A stretch of 64,000 nt of DNA, taken from NCBI RefSeq assembly GCF_021190955.1, contig NZ_JAIOAO010000006.1, positions 124,001 to 188,000 of the forward strand. Reading direction: 5' to 3'. Both the position numbers and the translations under genes were made by a program. Source of the DNA: Parachryseolinea silvisoli. Lineage in GTDB: Bacteria > Bacteroidota > Bacteroidia > Cytophagales > Cyclobacteriaceae. Of this stretch, positions 7,260 through 16,588 are shown one piece after another (within the stretch, counting starts at the first letter, position 1; each line of letters begins with the position of its first letter). Under the pieces are notes generated by a model. It did no database searches. It had not been told where the DNA came from and saw only the letters and a list, made by a program, of their open reading frames with translations.

Positions 7260-8804
7260 TTAGTTCTCTGTATCCCACCATACGCGGCCTGTGAGCAAGT
7301 CACCGCCCCGCACAGCATCGTGCGCTACTTTATAGTTCACCGGGTTGTTGTTCGCTTCGGTAAGCGGATACGGGAATCTGCGAGGAATCGTACCGTTGGT
7401 AGCGTTGCCCGGATAGTTCACGGGGGTGAGCTCAGGGAAACCGCTTCTGCGCCAGTTGATCCAGGCTTCATAGCCATTCAACAGCGTGGCAGCCCAGAAC
7501 TGTGTGTTGATCTGCTTCAGACCGTTGGCAGCATCGTACGGATGAGCTGCTACATAGTCGTCGGCGGCAGCATCAAGATCACCTACACCGGGATATTTCT
7601 CAAAGTAGGTGATGCCAGCTTTTGTACCTGCGTTGTAGTGTTCTTCGGCATTGCCGCCAACACTCCAGCGCTGCGCGGCATCGGCCAGCAACAATTCAGA
7701 CTCCGCATAGGTGAGCACGAACGTCGGGCCGGCCAGGCTTAGCAGGCTTGGGCTAAGGCTTGAGTAACCACCGATAGCGTCGGGCAATGGATTCTGACCA
7801 TCGATATCGAAGCCGTTGGGCAAACCTTTCTGCGAAGCGGGGTTTGCGTTACCGCCCAAGGCAGTACCGTCTTCGGCATACGTGGGGTTGGTGACGGCGA
7901 TCACTGCCAGGCGTGGATCATTGTTGCTCTTCATGAAGTCGACATACGTTTTCGAAAGCTTCACTTGCACATTTTCGGGACCTTTCAGCAACACAACACT
8001 GTTACGGTTTTGTGTAGTCCAGGAACCCGAGGGGTCGTGTACAACCACCGCGTTGTCTGCATTACTTTCAAAGGTTTTGCCAACGGCCTTGGCAACATAT
8101 GCCTTAGCAGTCTCTGGTTCTACTTTTGTTAAACGCATTGCCGTGCGGAGCAACAGGGTATACCCGAATTTACGCCACTGGCCGATCTCGCCACCGTAAA
8201 ACAGATCTCCTTCAATCTTGCCGGCGCTATCATCCAGGGCAACCGTAGCCTCTTCGATCTCTTTCAGGAGGTCACCGTAGACCTTGTCCTGTGTATCGTA
8301 GGCGAGGAAATACTTCTGGGTATAGTATCCCAAGCCGGCATCAAAATACGGCATATCTCCGTACATATCTGTAATCCGGCCCAGGATCATGGCACGCATC
8401 AGGCGTCCTGCCTGATAGAGATTTTTATGCTCTTCCTTGTCCTTTGTCAGCTGGATCAGCTCGATCGCGAATTTCAGCTGTTCGGTATATGCACGCTCCC
8501 AGTACGCACCTGCATAGCCTGTATTCAGCAAGTACTTATCGCCGGCCCAATAACTGGTTACTGCGGCAAGCTGTTGCATCATGGTTGATGCATAGATCAG
8601 ATTACTGCGCCATGTTTCATACGCGTTATCAGGGCTACCGGTATAATTAAGCTGCGCGGTTGTTAGCAAATACGCAGGCTCATAATTACCCGCTCCGTAG
8701 GCCACGGGATCTGTATTGATCTTTGCAAAATCATCGGTACAACCGGTGGTTACAAAGGCGCCGGCAACGGCGAGTGCTATATAGGAAAGATATTTATGTT
8801 TCAT
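7260..8804 (-). CDS. SusD/RagB-type nutrient-binding outer-membrane lipoprotein
   Basis: A 514-residue protein with lipoprotein signal (MKHKYLSYIALAVAGAFVTTGC, Cys22) followed by DDFAKINTDPVAY, then TPR-like helices and a C-terminal segment LNGYEAWINWRRSGFPELTPVN that is characteristic of SusD homologues (the SusD-like 2 branch). SusD proteins form a lid on SusC and capture oligosaccharides or peptides at the cell surface. The frame is open to 8846, but starting there would overlap SusC; ATG 8804 gives a proper lipobox spacing (ATG 8816 is possible). It is co-transcribed after SusC with a 28-base gap. No glycoside hydrolase is adjacent, so the substrate cannot be told. Confidence 0.9.
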   Translation of the reverse strand: MKHKYLSYIALAVAGAFVTTGCTDDFAKINTDPVAYGAGNYEPAYLLTTAQLNYTGSPDNAYETWRSNLIYASTMMQQLAAVTSYWAGDKYLLNTGYAGAYWERAYTEQLKFAIELIQLTKDKEEHKNLYQAGRLMRAMILGRITDMYGDMPYFDAGLGYYTQKYFLAYDTQDKVYGDLLKEIEEATVALDDSAGKIEGDLFYGGEIGQWRKFGYTLLLRTAMRLTKVEPETAKAYVAKAVGKTFESNADNAVVVHDPSGSWTTQNRNSVVLLKGPENVQVKLSKTYVDFMKSNNDPRLAVIAVTNPTYAEDGTALGGNANPASQKGLPNGFDIDGQNPLPDAIGGYSSLSPSLLSLAGPTFVLTYAESELLLADAAQRWSVGGNAEEHYNAGTKAGITYFEKYPGVGDLDAAADDYVAAHPYDAANGLKQINTQFWAATLLNGYEAWINWRRSGFPELTPVNYPGNATNGTIPRRFPYPLTEANNNPVNYKVAHDAVRGGDLLTGRVWWDTEN

Positions 8805-8832
8805 ATTGTTCAGCATTGACGTTCTTATACGA

Positions 8833-11800
8833 TTAGAACTTAACATTTAAATTGAAACCATAGGTACGCGTCGGTGGTACGCCACCTTGCTCCAGACCCG
8901 GTGCAAAGGTCGAGTAGTTCGCCTCGGGGTCTATGTTGTCTGTCTTCTTTGAGATAAAGAAAAGGTTTCTTCCCACAAAACTGAGGGTTGCGCTCTTGAC
9001 AACGTTACCCAACAGCGCGCCCGGCAACGTATAGCCTAACGTTACCTGACGAAGCTTGACGAAGCTTGCATCGTACACGAACAGCTCAGAGACATTGGAA
9101 GCCAGGCCAGAATAGTACGCCTGACCGCTGGTCAGCTTGTCATTTGAACCCGTTACACCAGCGCGAAGCGGTAACGTCTCTTTATGCAGACCGAATTGAT
9201 AGGCGTAGAAGTTCGTACCCGAGAACACCTTACCACCGAATTTGCCGTCGATGAGGAAGCCGAAATTGAATTGTTTGTACGAGAATTCGTTATTCCAACC
9301 AGTAGTCCATTTGGCAATGGCTGAGCCATAGGTTTTCAAGTCGCCTTGTGCAGGCACGCCGTTGTCCTGGTATTCTATGTTACCATCAGCATCACGCTTA
9401 TAGTCGAACGCCATGATCTGGTGCGCAGCATAGCCCACCACATGTTGGGTAAAGCCGTTACCACTTCGCGCCGTATTTACACCCAGGGAGTTTTGACCGG
9501 CGGCCAGTTTCAACACTTCGTTCTGGTTGAACGAACCGTTCAACGTAGTCGTCCAACGAAAATCCGTCTTTTGAACCGGAATAGCGGTGATCAATGCCTC
9601 AACACCTTTATTGCGGAGTTCACCGATATTCAGCATCACGTAGTTGTAACCAGAGGTACCCGATGCTGGAGCACGGATAATCTCATTCGTTGACTTTTTA
9701 TTATACCAGGCCAGGTCAAGACGCAGACGGTTTCCAAGGAATCCCAATTCTGTACCAACCTCGACTTCCGTCGCTTCAGAAGGAACCAGGGCACTGTTCG
9801 GAATCGCATCGTTGATCACGGTACCAATCGGATTGCCGTTAATCAGGCGCGGGTCAATACCATAGTTCAATACTGTTTGGTAAGGGTCGGTTGCACCCCC
9901 CACTTTCGAGAAGCCTGCCCGTAATTTACCGAAGGTTACCGACGGACCCAGGTCCCATATCTCAGAGAACGCGAAGGAACCGTTTACAGACGGATATAAG
10001 ATGTCCAGGTTCGATTTGGAAATATTTTGTCCGGGTACCGCCAGCGTAGAGAACCAATCGTTACGCGCAGTAGCCGTCAAGAACAGGAAGTTCTTATAGG
10101 AGAAATCAACCATACCATAGAACGACTGCACTTCCTGGTTGTAGTTTTTGTAGTCAAGTGATTTATTCCTCGGGTTGGTGACATTATATACAAAGGGTAT
10201 AGCGAAGTTATCACCGTTTTGAACCATTCTTTCTTCCTGTTGCTTACGCAGGTTACCGCCTATACTCGGTGAGATTATCAGGTCTGTTCCGACTTTGAAC
10301 GGTTTGCCCACCAGGAAGTCGGCATTCATCTCATAGAATTTAACCGTCGTCTCGCTGATACTTCCTCCGGGCTTGTAGGCCGTACCCGAAGGTACTACGC
10401 CGGTGATGCGATCGGTATACGAATCACGGCCGACACGACCTTGTACAAAGAAACCGTTGTCAAATGTATACCGTGCAGTCAGCGATCCGATAAAACGCTC
10501 GCGTTTTGTGTCGTTGATAAAATTCCGGGCGGCAAACCAGGGGTTTGTAGCATACGTATTGCTGCTAAAAGGCATTTCCGTTCCGTCGGCCTTCGTACCC
10601 GGTTTCATTGTGTTAATGTCCAGGCTCGTAGGAATGAACATGGCCTGGAAGTTGGCGTTGCCTGCACCGTCCGATAGCATGGGGCGGTTTGTAACATCGT
10701 CCAGCACAAAGTTGGCACGTGCGTCGACCTTCAAGCGCTTCACTGGCTCGAGGTTGATCGCCAGGTTAAAGGCGTTTCGCTTGAGGCCCGAGTACGGCAC
10801 TACCGACTTGTTGTGCAAGTCGCTCGCCGACATCCGAATACCACCGCCGGCAAAACCCTTGCTAAAGGACACCGTGTTAGTGAATGTGCTACCAGTACGG
10901 TAAAATTCTTTCATGTTGTCTTTGTGCGCAACATACGGACGCGCTACGCCATCGAAGTTCACCACATCAGTACCGTCCAACAGGCCGCCCCAGCTATTGC
11001 CACCGGCATCCAACGCAGCCGCCTGTGAAACAGGTTTAATGCCGTTGGCACCCTGGCCATAGGTCTGTTGCCAGTCCGTCAGGTCAATGATGTTTTCCAT
11101 CACAAAGTTGGAATTCCATTCTACCGTGCCTTCACCTTTACCACTTTTCGTGGTGATCAGGATAACACCTGCCTTTGCGCGTGAGCCGTAGAGCGCCGCT
11201 GCAGCACCACCTTTCAGTACTGTCATGGATTCGATGTCGTCCGGGTTGAGGTTCGAAATACCGTCACCTTTGTCCGGCTCATTTACCCACTGATCTTTCA
11301 GCTTGTTGCTTTCGTTGCTCATGGGCACGCCGTTAATAACATACAACGGCTGGTTGGTTTGGGTAAGGCTCGATACCCCGCGAATGAGAACGCTGGTTGA
11401 GGAACCCGGACCACCGTTGATAGAACTAACGTTCACGCCCGCCACTTTCCCTACGAGCGAGTTTGCAACGTTTATCTCGCGCGCTTGTGTGAACTGCTCT
11501 CCTTTTACTTCCGTCACCGAGTATCCCAGTGATTTCCTGTCTCTTTCAATACCTAAGGCCGTAACCACGACCTCATTCAACTCCGTAGCATCTTCCTTTA
11601 ACACAACGTCAATGTTCGTCCGGTCTTGAACCGAGATCTCTTGAGTTGCAAAACCGATAAAAGAGATTACCAGCACATCATTTGCTGCGCTGGGAGCCGT
11701 AAGCGTAAACTTTCCTTCTGTGTCAGTAGAGGTGCCGACCGAAGTTCCTTTGATGATCACCGATACGCCAGGAATGGGCGCACCGTCCGTTGCCGAAGTG

Positions 11801-11883
11801 ACCTTTCCGGTCACAGTCTGGGCGTATGCCGAGACGCTGGCCAATAGCAACAACGTGACCAGCCCGAGTAGACTTTTCTTCAT
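8833..11883 (-). CDS. SusC/RagA-type TonB-linked outer-membrane transporter
   Basis: A 1016-residue protein: signal peptide (about 1-21), carboxypeptidase-like domain (TVTGKVTSATDGAPIPGVSVIIKGT, about 22-105), the SusC-specific TonB box region LNEVVVTALGIERDRKSLGYSV (about 103-124), plug (IRGVSSLTQTNQPLYVINGVPM; DIESMTVLKGGAAAALYGSRA) and a long barrel ending TYGFNLNVKF. It works with the downstream SusD to import a polymer or peptide. It is transcribed divergently from a LacI-family regulator. The shared 216-base region contains a LacI-like operator, so the pair is probably controlled by that regulator. Confidence 0.93.
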   Translation of the reverse strand: MKKSLLGLVTLLLLASVSAYAQTVTGKVTSATDGAPIPGVSVIIKGTSVGTSTDTEGKFTLTAPSAANDVLVISFIGFATQEISVQDRTNIDVVLKEDATELNEVVVTALGIERDRKSLGYSVTEVKGEQFTQAREINVANSLVGKVAGVNVSSINGGPGSSTSVLIRGVSSLTQTNQPLYVINGVPMSNESNKLKDQWVNEPDKGDGISNLNPDDIESMTVLKGGAAAALYGSRAKAGVILITTKSGKGEGTVEWNSNFVMENIIDLTDWQQTYGQGANGIKPVSQAAALDAGGNSWGGLLDGTDVVNFDGVARPYVAHKDNMKEFYRTGSTFTNTVSFSKGFAGGGIRMSASDLHNKSVVPYSGLKRNAFNLAINLEPVKRLKVDARANFVLDDVTNRPMLSDGAGNANFQAMFIPTSLDINTMKPGTKADGTEMPFSSNTYATNPWFAARNFINDTKRERFIGSLTARYTFDNGFFVQGRVGRDSYTDRITGVVPSGTAYKPGGSISETTVKFYEMNADFLVGKPFKVGTDLIISPSIGGNLRKQQEERMVQNGDNFAIPFVYNVTNPRNKSLDYKNYNQEVQSFYGMVDFSYKNFLFLTATARNDWFSTLAVPGQNISKSNLDILYPSVNGSFAFSEIWDLGPSVTFGKLRAGFSKVGGATDPYQTVLNYGIDPRLINGNPIGTVINDAIPNSALVPSEATEVEVGTELGFLGNRLRLDLAWYNKKSTNEIIRAPASGTSGYNYVMLNIGELRNKGVEALITAIPVQKTDFRWTTTLNGSFNQNEVLKLAAGQNSLGVNTARSGNGFTQHVVGYAAHQIMAFDYKRDADGNIEYQDNGVPAQGDLKTYGSAIAKWTTGWNNEFSYKQFNFGFLIDGKFGGKVFSGTNFYAYQFGLHKETLPLRAGVTGSNDKLTSGQAYYSGLASNVSELFVYDASFVKLRQVTLGYTLPGALLGNVVKSATLSFVGRNLFFISKKTDNIDPEANYSTFAPGLEQGGVPPTRTYGFNLNVKF

Positions 11884-12004
11884 TTAGATTGGGTTTGGGT
11901 TAAAATTTTATTCTCTGCGAATTGCCGCCTGCCGAATATTCTAGCGGCAAATCCACGATCGAAAGTAGATTATGAAAGAAATAAAAGCAAGAAAATTTTT
12001 AAAA

Positions 12005-12018
12005 TGTGTACGCACACA
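12005..12018. promoter_or_regulatory. candidate LacI-family operator
   Basis: TGTGTACGCACACA is palindromic except for one internal base pair and has the central CG typical of LacI-family operators. It lies between susC and the LacI-type gene. The right half also forms a perfect CGCACACA-N7-TGTGTGCG inverted repeat at 12011-12033, so two overlapping dyads share it. Confidence 0.55.
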
Positions 12019-12099
12019 TTTACTTTGTGTGCGAGAACATTGAAACTCACCGTTTTGGCAACGTTTTCTTATCACTCACGAAAATTGTTTTTTTGAAGT

Positions 12100-13164
12100 A
12101 TGGTCGAGAAAAACATCAGGATCAAAGACATCGCCCGCCTGGCGGGTGTATCGGTCGGAACCGTGGACCGTGTACTGCACAACCGCGGTCGGGTTTCACC
12201 GGAGGCGCTTCAAAAAGTCACTGCCGTGATGGAGCAGATCGACTACAAGCCTAACCTCCTGGCGCGTACGCTGGGCTCTAATAAAAACTACCGCATTGCC
12301 GCCATCCTGCCCGATCCCAACCAGGACCCCTACTGGGCGCAAGCCAGCCTGGGCATTACGCAGGCCCAACTGGAGTGGGCACAGTACGGCATCCAGGTAG
12401 AGCTGTTTTTGTTCGACCTGCTCGACCGTGACTCGTTCCAAAAGACCGCGCACCGTGTGCACCTCGCACGGCCCGACGGCATTCTGATCGCCCCGACATT
12501 CTACCACGAAGCGCTTCCCATCTTTGAGCTTTTCCGCGAAACCGATATTCCGTTCGTTCTTTTTAACACCAACATCCCCGAAGCCCAGCCGCTCAGCTTT
12601 ATTGGTCAGAACCTGCACCAAAGCGGACGCGTCGGCGCCGAGCTCATGAACCTGGGCCAGCACGAGAAGGGTACGCTCGCCGTGTTGCACATCGACGAAG
12701 ACATTCAGGACTCTGTCCACTTGTTGGAAAAAGAACGTGGCTTCCGCGAATACTTTAAAGAGAAAAGCAAAGTCGCATTTGATATCGTCGACTTTAACAT
12801 GAACCCGAAAGACCCATCGTTTGAAGATCAGTTCAAAACGTTGCTGGACGACAAGAGCCTGCGCGGTTTGTTTGTGAGTACTTCCAAGGGTACAGCGGTG
12901 GCAGCTTCAATCGTAGAGAAATATGGCCGCCAGGACATTCGGCTGGTGGGCTACGATTTGCTGGAAGAAAACCTGCGGTATTTACGGGCGGGTGTCATTG
13001 ACTTCCTGATCAATCAGAACCCGAAGCGGCAGGCCTCGCTGGGCATCAGCCACCTGGTCAACCACCTTATGTTTAAAAAAGGCACGCCGTCCACCGATCT
13101 CTTCCCGCTGGAGGTGATCACGCAGCAGAACGTCGAGTCGTACCTCGGCTCGGGCATTCACTAG
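12100..13164 (+). CDS. LacI-family transcriptional regulator
   Basis: A 354-residue protein: N-terminal helix-turn-helix with hinge (about 5-60: IRIKDIARLAGVSVGTVDRVLHNRGRVSPEALQKV, then YKPNLLARTL) and a periplasmic-binding-protein-like ligand domain (about 65-350: YRIAAILPDPNQDPYWAQ, DGILIAPTFYHEALPIFE). Such regulators bind sugars or related metabolites and repress or activate nearby uptake genes. Its divergent partner is the susCD unit, and a candidate operator lies between. The GTVDRVLHNRG recognition helix differs slightly from the usual TVSRVLN; this VDR form is common in the Bacteroidota sub-branch that binds sugar-like ligands. Confidence 0.9.
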   Translation: MVEKNIRIKDIARLAGVSVGTVDRVLHNRGRVSPEALQKVTAVMEQIDYKPNLLARTLGSNKNYRIAAILPDPNQDPYWAQASLGITQAQLEWAQYGIQVELFLFDLLDRDSFQKTAHRVHLARPDGILIAPTFYHEALPIFELFRETDIPFVLFNTNIPEAQPLSFIGQNLHQSGRVGAELMNLGQHEKGTLAVLHIDEDIQDSVHLLEKERGFREYFKEKSKVAFDIVDFNMNPKDPSFEDQFKTLLDDKSLRGLFVSTSKGTAVAASIVEKYGRQDIRLVGYDLLEENLRYLRAGVIDFLINQNPKRQASLGISHLVNHLMFKKGTPSTDLFPLEVITQQNVESYLGSGIH

Positions 13165-13197
13165 TCCGGCGTATACCGGTTTTCCGGCCGATTATTC

Positions 13198-13205
13198 TAT
13201 TTTTG
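13198..13205 (+). promoter_or_regulatory. -7 element (TATTTTTG) upstream of tgt
   Basis: Matches the Bacteroidota TAnnTTTG consensus. Predicted transcript start near 13211, which leaves room for ATG 13229 and argues against the upstream TTG at 13214. No good -33 box is seen. Confidence 0.5.
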
Positions 13206-13228
13206 CACCGCCATTGGCGATGCCCTGT

Positions 13229-14359
13229 ATGAAATTTGACCTTCTTGCCACGGACCCCGGTTCGTCTGCCCGTGCCGGCCTGTTGCACACCGCCCACGGT
13301 GTGATTGAAACTCCTATTTTTATGCCCGTCGGCACGGCAGGATCGGTTAAAGCCGTGCATCAGCGCGAGCTGGAACAGGACATTCAGGCCCAGATCATCC
13401 TGGGCAATACGTACCACCTCTACCTGCGCCCCGGACTGGGCGTGCTGGAAAAGGCCGGCGGCCTGCATCGCTTCAATGGCTGGAGCAAGCCCATCCTGAC
13501 CGACAGCGGCGGCTACCAGGTGTACTCGTTGGCCGCCAACCGCAAGATCACAGCTGACGGGGCGACCTTCAAGTCGCACATTGACGGCTCGCGCCACCAC
13601 TTCACCCCCGAAAATGTGATGGACATTCAGCGGACCATCGGCGCCGACATCATCATGGCCTTTGACGAGTGCACGCCGTACCCCTGCGAATATGCCTATG
13701 CCAAAAAATCGCTGGATATAACACACCAGTGGCTCAAACGCTGTGTAGACCGCATGCAGACGACGGAACCCAAGTATGGTTACGACCAGGCGTTGTTCCC
13801 GATCGTGCAAGGCAGTGTCTACAAGGACCTGCGTGAGCGCTCTGCGGAGTTTATTGCTGCACAGAACCAACCCGGCAACGCCATCGGTGGTCTGTCTGTA
13901 GGTGAGCCGCATGAAGATATGTATGCCATGACCAGCCTGGTGTGCGCCATTCTGCCGGCCGACAAGCCGCGGTACCTGATGGGCGTCGGCACGCCGGAGA
14001 ACATTCTCGAGTGTATCGCGTTGGGTGTAGACATGTTCGACTGTGTCATGCCTACACGCAATGCCCGCAATGGCATGCTTTTTACAGCCGATGGTATTAT
14101 CAACATCAAGAACGAACGGTGGAAGGAAGACCTCTCGCCGATCGACGCAACGCTGGGCGGCTATGTCAGCAGCTTCTATTCGAAGGCCTATCTGCGACAC
14201 CTGATGATCAACAAAGAAATACTCGGCGCGCAAATTGCTACGATCCATAACCTCACTTTCTACCTGTGGCTGGTGAAAGAAGCCCGCAAAAAGATTCAGG
14301 AGGGCACCTTTGCCGCCTGGAAAAACGACATGGTGAAGCGAGTGCGCGAAAGACGCTAA
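13229..14359 (+). CDS. tgt: queuine tRNA-ribosyltransferase
   Basis: A 376-residue TIM-barrel enzyme that exchanges guanine 34 for preQ1 in GU(N) tRNAs. Family landmarks: start MKFDLLATD..ARAG, VIETPIFMPVGT, LGNTYHLYLRPG, LTDSGGYQVYS, DIIMAFDECTPYP, IVQGSVYKDLRERSAEF, IGGLSVGEP, RYLMGVGTPENI, and MFDCVMPTRNARNG with the nucleophile Asp. The zinc-binding Cys cluster of canonical enzymes is degenerate here, since the C-terminal part reads YVSSFYSKAYLRHLMINKEILGAQIATIHNLTFY. The frame opens at TTG 13214, but MKFDLL at 13229 matches known starts. First gene of a tight three-gene unit. Confidence 0.95.
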   Translation: MKFDLLATDPGSSARAGLLHTAHGVIETPIFMPVGTAGSVKAVHQRELEQDIQAQIILGNTYHLYLRPGLGVLEKAGGLHRFNGWSKPILTDSGGYQVYSLAANRKITADGATFKSHIDGSRHHFTPENVMDIQRTIGADIIMAFDECTPYPCEYAYAKKSLDITHQWLKRCVDRMQTTEPKYGYDQALFPIVQGSVYKDLRERSAEFIAAQNQPGNAIGGLSVGEPHEDMYAMTSLVCAILPADKPRYLMGVGTPENILECIALGVDMFDCVMPTRNARNGMLFTADGIINIKNERWKEDLSPIDATLGGYVSSFYSKAYLRHLMINKEILGAQIATIHNLTFYLWLVKEARKKIQEGTFAAWKNDMVKRVRERR

Positions 14360-14363
14360 GACT

Positions 14364-15476
14364 ATGAAGCTACTGGACAAGTATATTCTGAAAAATTTCC
14401 TCAGCACGTTCTTTTTCGTGGTGCTGATCCTGCTGGCCATCATTACCGTAATCGATATGACGGATAAGATGGATAAGTTTGCGAAGGCCCAGCTAAGCTC
14501 CGGGCAGATTGCGCTCTATTACCTCGACTTTGTTCCCTGGATCGGCAGCCTCGTAGCGCCCATTACCATCTTTATCGCTACCGTATACATCTGCGCACGC
14601 ATGGCGGGGCATACCGAGATCATCGCCATGCTCAGCTCCGGCATGAGCTTCAAGCGTATCGTCGTCCCATTTTTCATCGGTGCGGCAATCGTCGCGGCCC
14701 TCATGTTTGTTCTTAATGGCTGGGTTATTCCTAACTCCAACAAACGGCGCGTAGCCTTTGAAGTACAGTACCTGAAAAACAAATACTACTTCGACAAACA
14801 GAACATTCATATACAGGTGGCGACCAACACATACCTGTACCTGAAGAGTTATAACAACACCAACCAGACAGGCTATCAGTTCAGCATGGAAACATTCCAG
14901 GACAACAAGCTGATGGAAAAGCTGACCGCCAGCCGCATCGAGTGGGACACGGCAAAATTAAAATGGACGCTACGCGACTGGCGCCTGAAGCGGGTGGAAA
15001 AGATCTTCCGCACGGTGGGCACAAATACGGCCGGCGATACCACGCTGGTCACGACCGGTACCGAGCTCGACACCACCCTGGTGATCCATCCGAAAGAATT
15101 TGAAAGCGACTATCGTAAGTACGACGGCATGACCATGAACGAACTGAACGAGCACATTCGTACGTTGCGTTCGCGCGGGTCTACCGGCATCGAGACGTAT
15201 GAGGTAGAGTTATATACACGCTATACGGCCCCCTTTACAATTTTCATTCTTGTGTTTATGGGCGTAATCGTATCGTCGCGCAAAAGCCGCGGGGGTACGG
15301 GCGTACAGATCGCGTTGGGCTTTGCGCTTTCGTTCATCTTTATTTTGTTTTTTACGCTTTTCAGAACGTATGCTGAAAACGGGTCGGAGTCGCTTACACC
15401 GCAGATCTCCGTCTGGATTCCGAACATCATCTTTGGGGCGGTGGCACTCTGGATGTATAAATACGTGCCTCGCTAA
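14364..15476 (+). CDS. LptF/LptG-type lipopolysaccharide export permease
   Basis: A 370-residue YjgP/YjgQ family inner-membrane protein: three N-terminal helices (about 10-120; LKNFLSTFFFVVLILLAIITVIDMTDKMDKF, VPWIGSLVAPITIFIATVYICARMAGHTEIIAMLSSG), a periplasmic beta-jellyroll (about 130-265) and three C-terminal helices (about 275-368). With LptB it moves lipopolysaccharide toward the periplasmic bridge. It starts four bases after tgt and its stop is five bases before the next gene, so it is co-transcribed with both. Whether it is the F or G paralogue cannot be settled by eye. Confidence 0.88.
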   Translation: MKLLDKYILKNFLSTFFFVVLILLAIITVIDMTDKMDKFAKAQLSSGQIALYYLDFVPWIGSLVAPITIFIATVYICARMAGHTEIIAMLSSGMSFKRIVVPFFIGAAIVAALMFVLNGWVIPNSNKRRVAFEVQYLKNKYYFDKQNIHIQVATNTYLYLKSYNNTNQTGYQFSMETFQDNKLMEKLTASRIEWDTAKLKWTLRDWRLKRVEKIFRTVGTNTAGDTTLVTTGTELDTTLVIHPKEFESDYRKYDGMTMNELNEHIRTLRSRGSTGIETYEVELYTRYTAPFTIFILVFMGVIVSSRKSRGGTGVQIALGFALSFIFILFFTLFRTYAENGSESLTPQISVWIPNIIFGAVALWMYKYVPR

Positions 15477-15481
15477 CCATC

Positions 15482-16390
15482 ATGGCTTCTCGCAACGACT
15501 ACGTCAAACTTCATTTCATTGTTTTCCTGTGGGGCTTCTCCGCGATCCTCGGTAAGCTCGTTTCCATTCCCGCCGTGGAGATGATTGTGTGGCGTGCGCT
15601 TTTCTCCTTCGCGGGTATGGGACTCGTCATCCTGGCTACCCGTGGTAGCTTCGTTGTTAGTACACGCGACCTGATCCGGTTGTTGCTGATCGGCGCCGTT
15701 GTCGCCTTTCACTGGATCGCCTTCTTCGGTGCTGCCCGCGTCTCCAACGTATCGGTGAGCCTGATCGGCTTTGCCACCAACTCGCTTTGGGCGGCTGTGC
15801 TCGAACCCTGGTTCAACCGCACCCGCATCAAGAAATTTGAGATCGCCCTGGGCCTGGTGGTAATCTTCGGCCTGTACATTATATTCTCCTTCGACTTTCA
15901 ATATAAGCTCGGTCTGCTCATGGGTATCGCAGCCGGTTTTACCTCGGCCTTGTTCTCGATCTTCAACTCCCGCGCGGTTAAACACCTGCAGCCGTTCACC
16001 ATTACGTTCTATGAAATGATCGGCGTATTTCTGGCTACGCTACTCTTCCTGCCGGTATACCAGTATTTTTGGGCAACTGACCATGTGCTTCGCCTCATCC
16101 CCACCGGCATGGACCTGTTATATATTGCCATCCTCGCCGGCGTGTGCTCTGTTTATGCTTACTCGGTAGCGGTGGAGTTGATGAAACGTATTTCTGTTTT
16201 TGTTATTCAGCTTAGCCTTAATCTGGAGCCGGTCTATGGCATCATCATGGCCACTATCATCTTCGGCTCCGCCGAGAAAATGGGGTGGAACTTTTACGTC
16301 GGTACCTGCATCATCATGCTGGCCGTTGGCGCGTATCCTGTCTTAAAGAAGCGCGTGGCTGCGGCTCGCGAGCGCGCTGGCACCAAGTAA
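15482..16390 (+). CDS. EamA/DMT-superfamily transporter
   Basis: A 302-residue protein with ten predicted helices arranged as two EamA repeats (about 8-140 and 150-285). Visible cues are WGFSAILGKLV, WRALFSFAGMGL and the second-repeat SVYAYSVAVELMKRISVFVIQLSLNLEPVYGII. It is a drug/metabolite exporter or permease with unknown substrate. Third gene of the tgt unit. Confidence 0.85.
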   Translation: MASRNDYVKLHFIVFLWGFSAILGKLVSIPAVEMIVWRALFSFAGMGLVILATRGSFVVSTRDLIRLLLIGAVVAFHWIAFFGAARVSNVSVSLIGFATNSLWAAVLEPWFNRTRIKKFEIALGLVVIFGLYIIFSFDFQYKLGLLMGIAAGFTSALFSIFNSRAVKHLQPFTITFYEMIGVFLATLLFLPVYQYFWATDHVLRLIPTGMDLLYIAILAGVCSVYAYSVAVELMKRISVFVIQLSLNLEPVYGIIMATIIFGSAEKMGWNFYVGTCIIMLAVGAYPVLKKRVAAARERAGTK

Positions 16391-16404
16391 TATAAATACT
16401 CTAC

Positions 16405-16421
16405 GCCAGTCTGAGACTGGC
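16405..16421 (+). terminator. possible terminator hairpin after the eamA-type gene
   Basis: GCCAGTC-TGA-GACTGGC, a perfect 7-base stem 15 bases after the stop; followed only by a short T4 run. A second stem (TGCGCC...GGCGCA) lies near 16475-16492. Confidence 0.4.
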
Positions 16422-16514
16422 TGCAGTTTTAGGCACAAGTACCGCACCTACGCTAACGCTTGGTGCTAATACTTGCGCCAGTTGCGGCGCATTTTGCACC
16501 TCTGCAAAACCATG

Positions 16515-16530
16515 TACGAATTTTTTCGTA
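16515..16530. promoter_or_regulatory. BlaI/MecI-type operator 1
   Basis: TACGAA-TTTT-TTCGTA, a perfect inverted repeat. The same half-sites and spacing recur at 16572-16587, 57 bases away. Confidence 0.7.
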
Positions 16531-16571
16531 AATAGTATTGCATTTATCCCGACCACCGATTAACATTGTAC

Positions 16572-16587
16572 TACGAAAACATTCGTA
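16572..16587. promoter_or_regulatory. BlaI/MecI-type operator 2
   Basis: TACGAA-AACA-TTCGTA, one base before the ATG of the BlaI-type repressor gene. A repressor bound here would block transcription of its own gene. Confidence 0.7.
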
Positions 16588-16588
16588 C

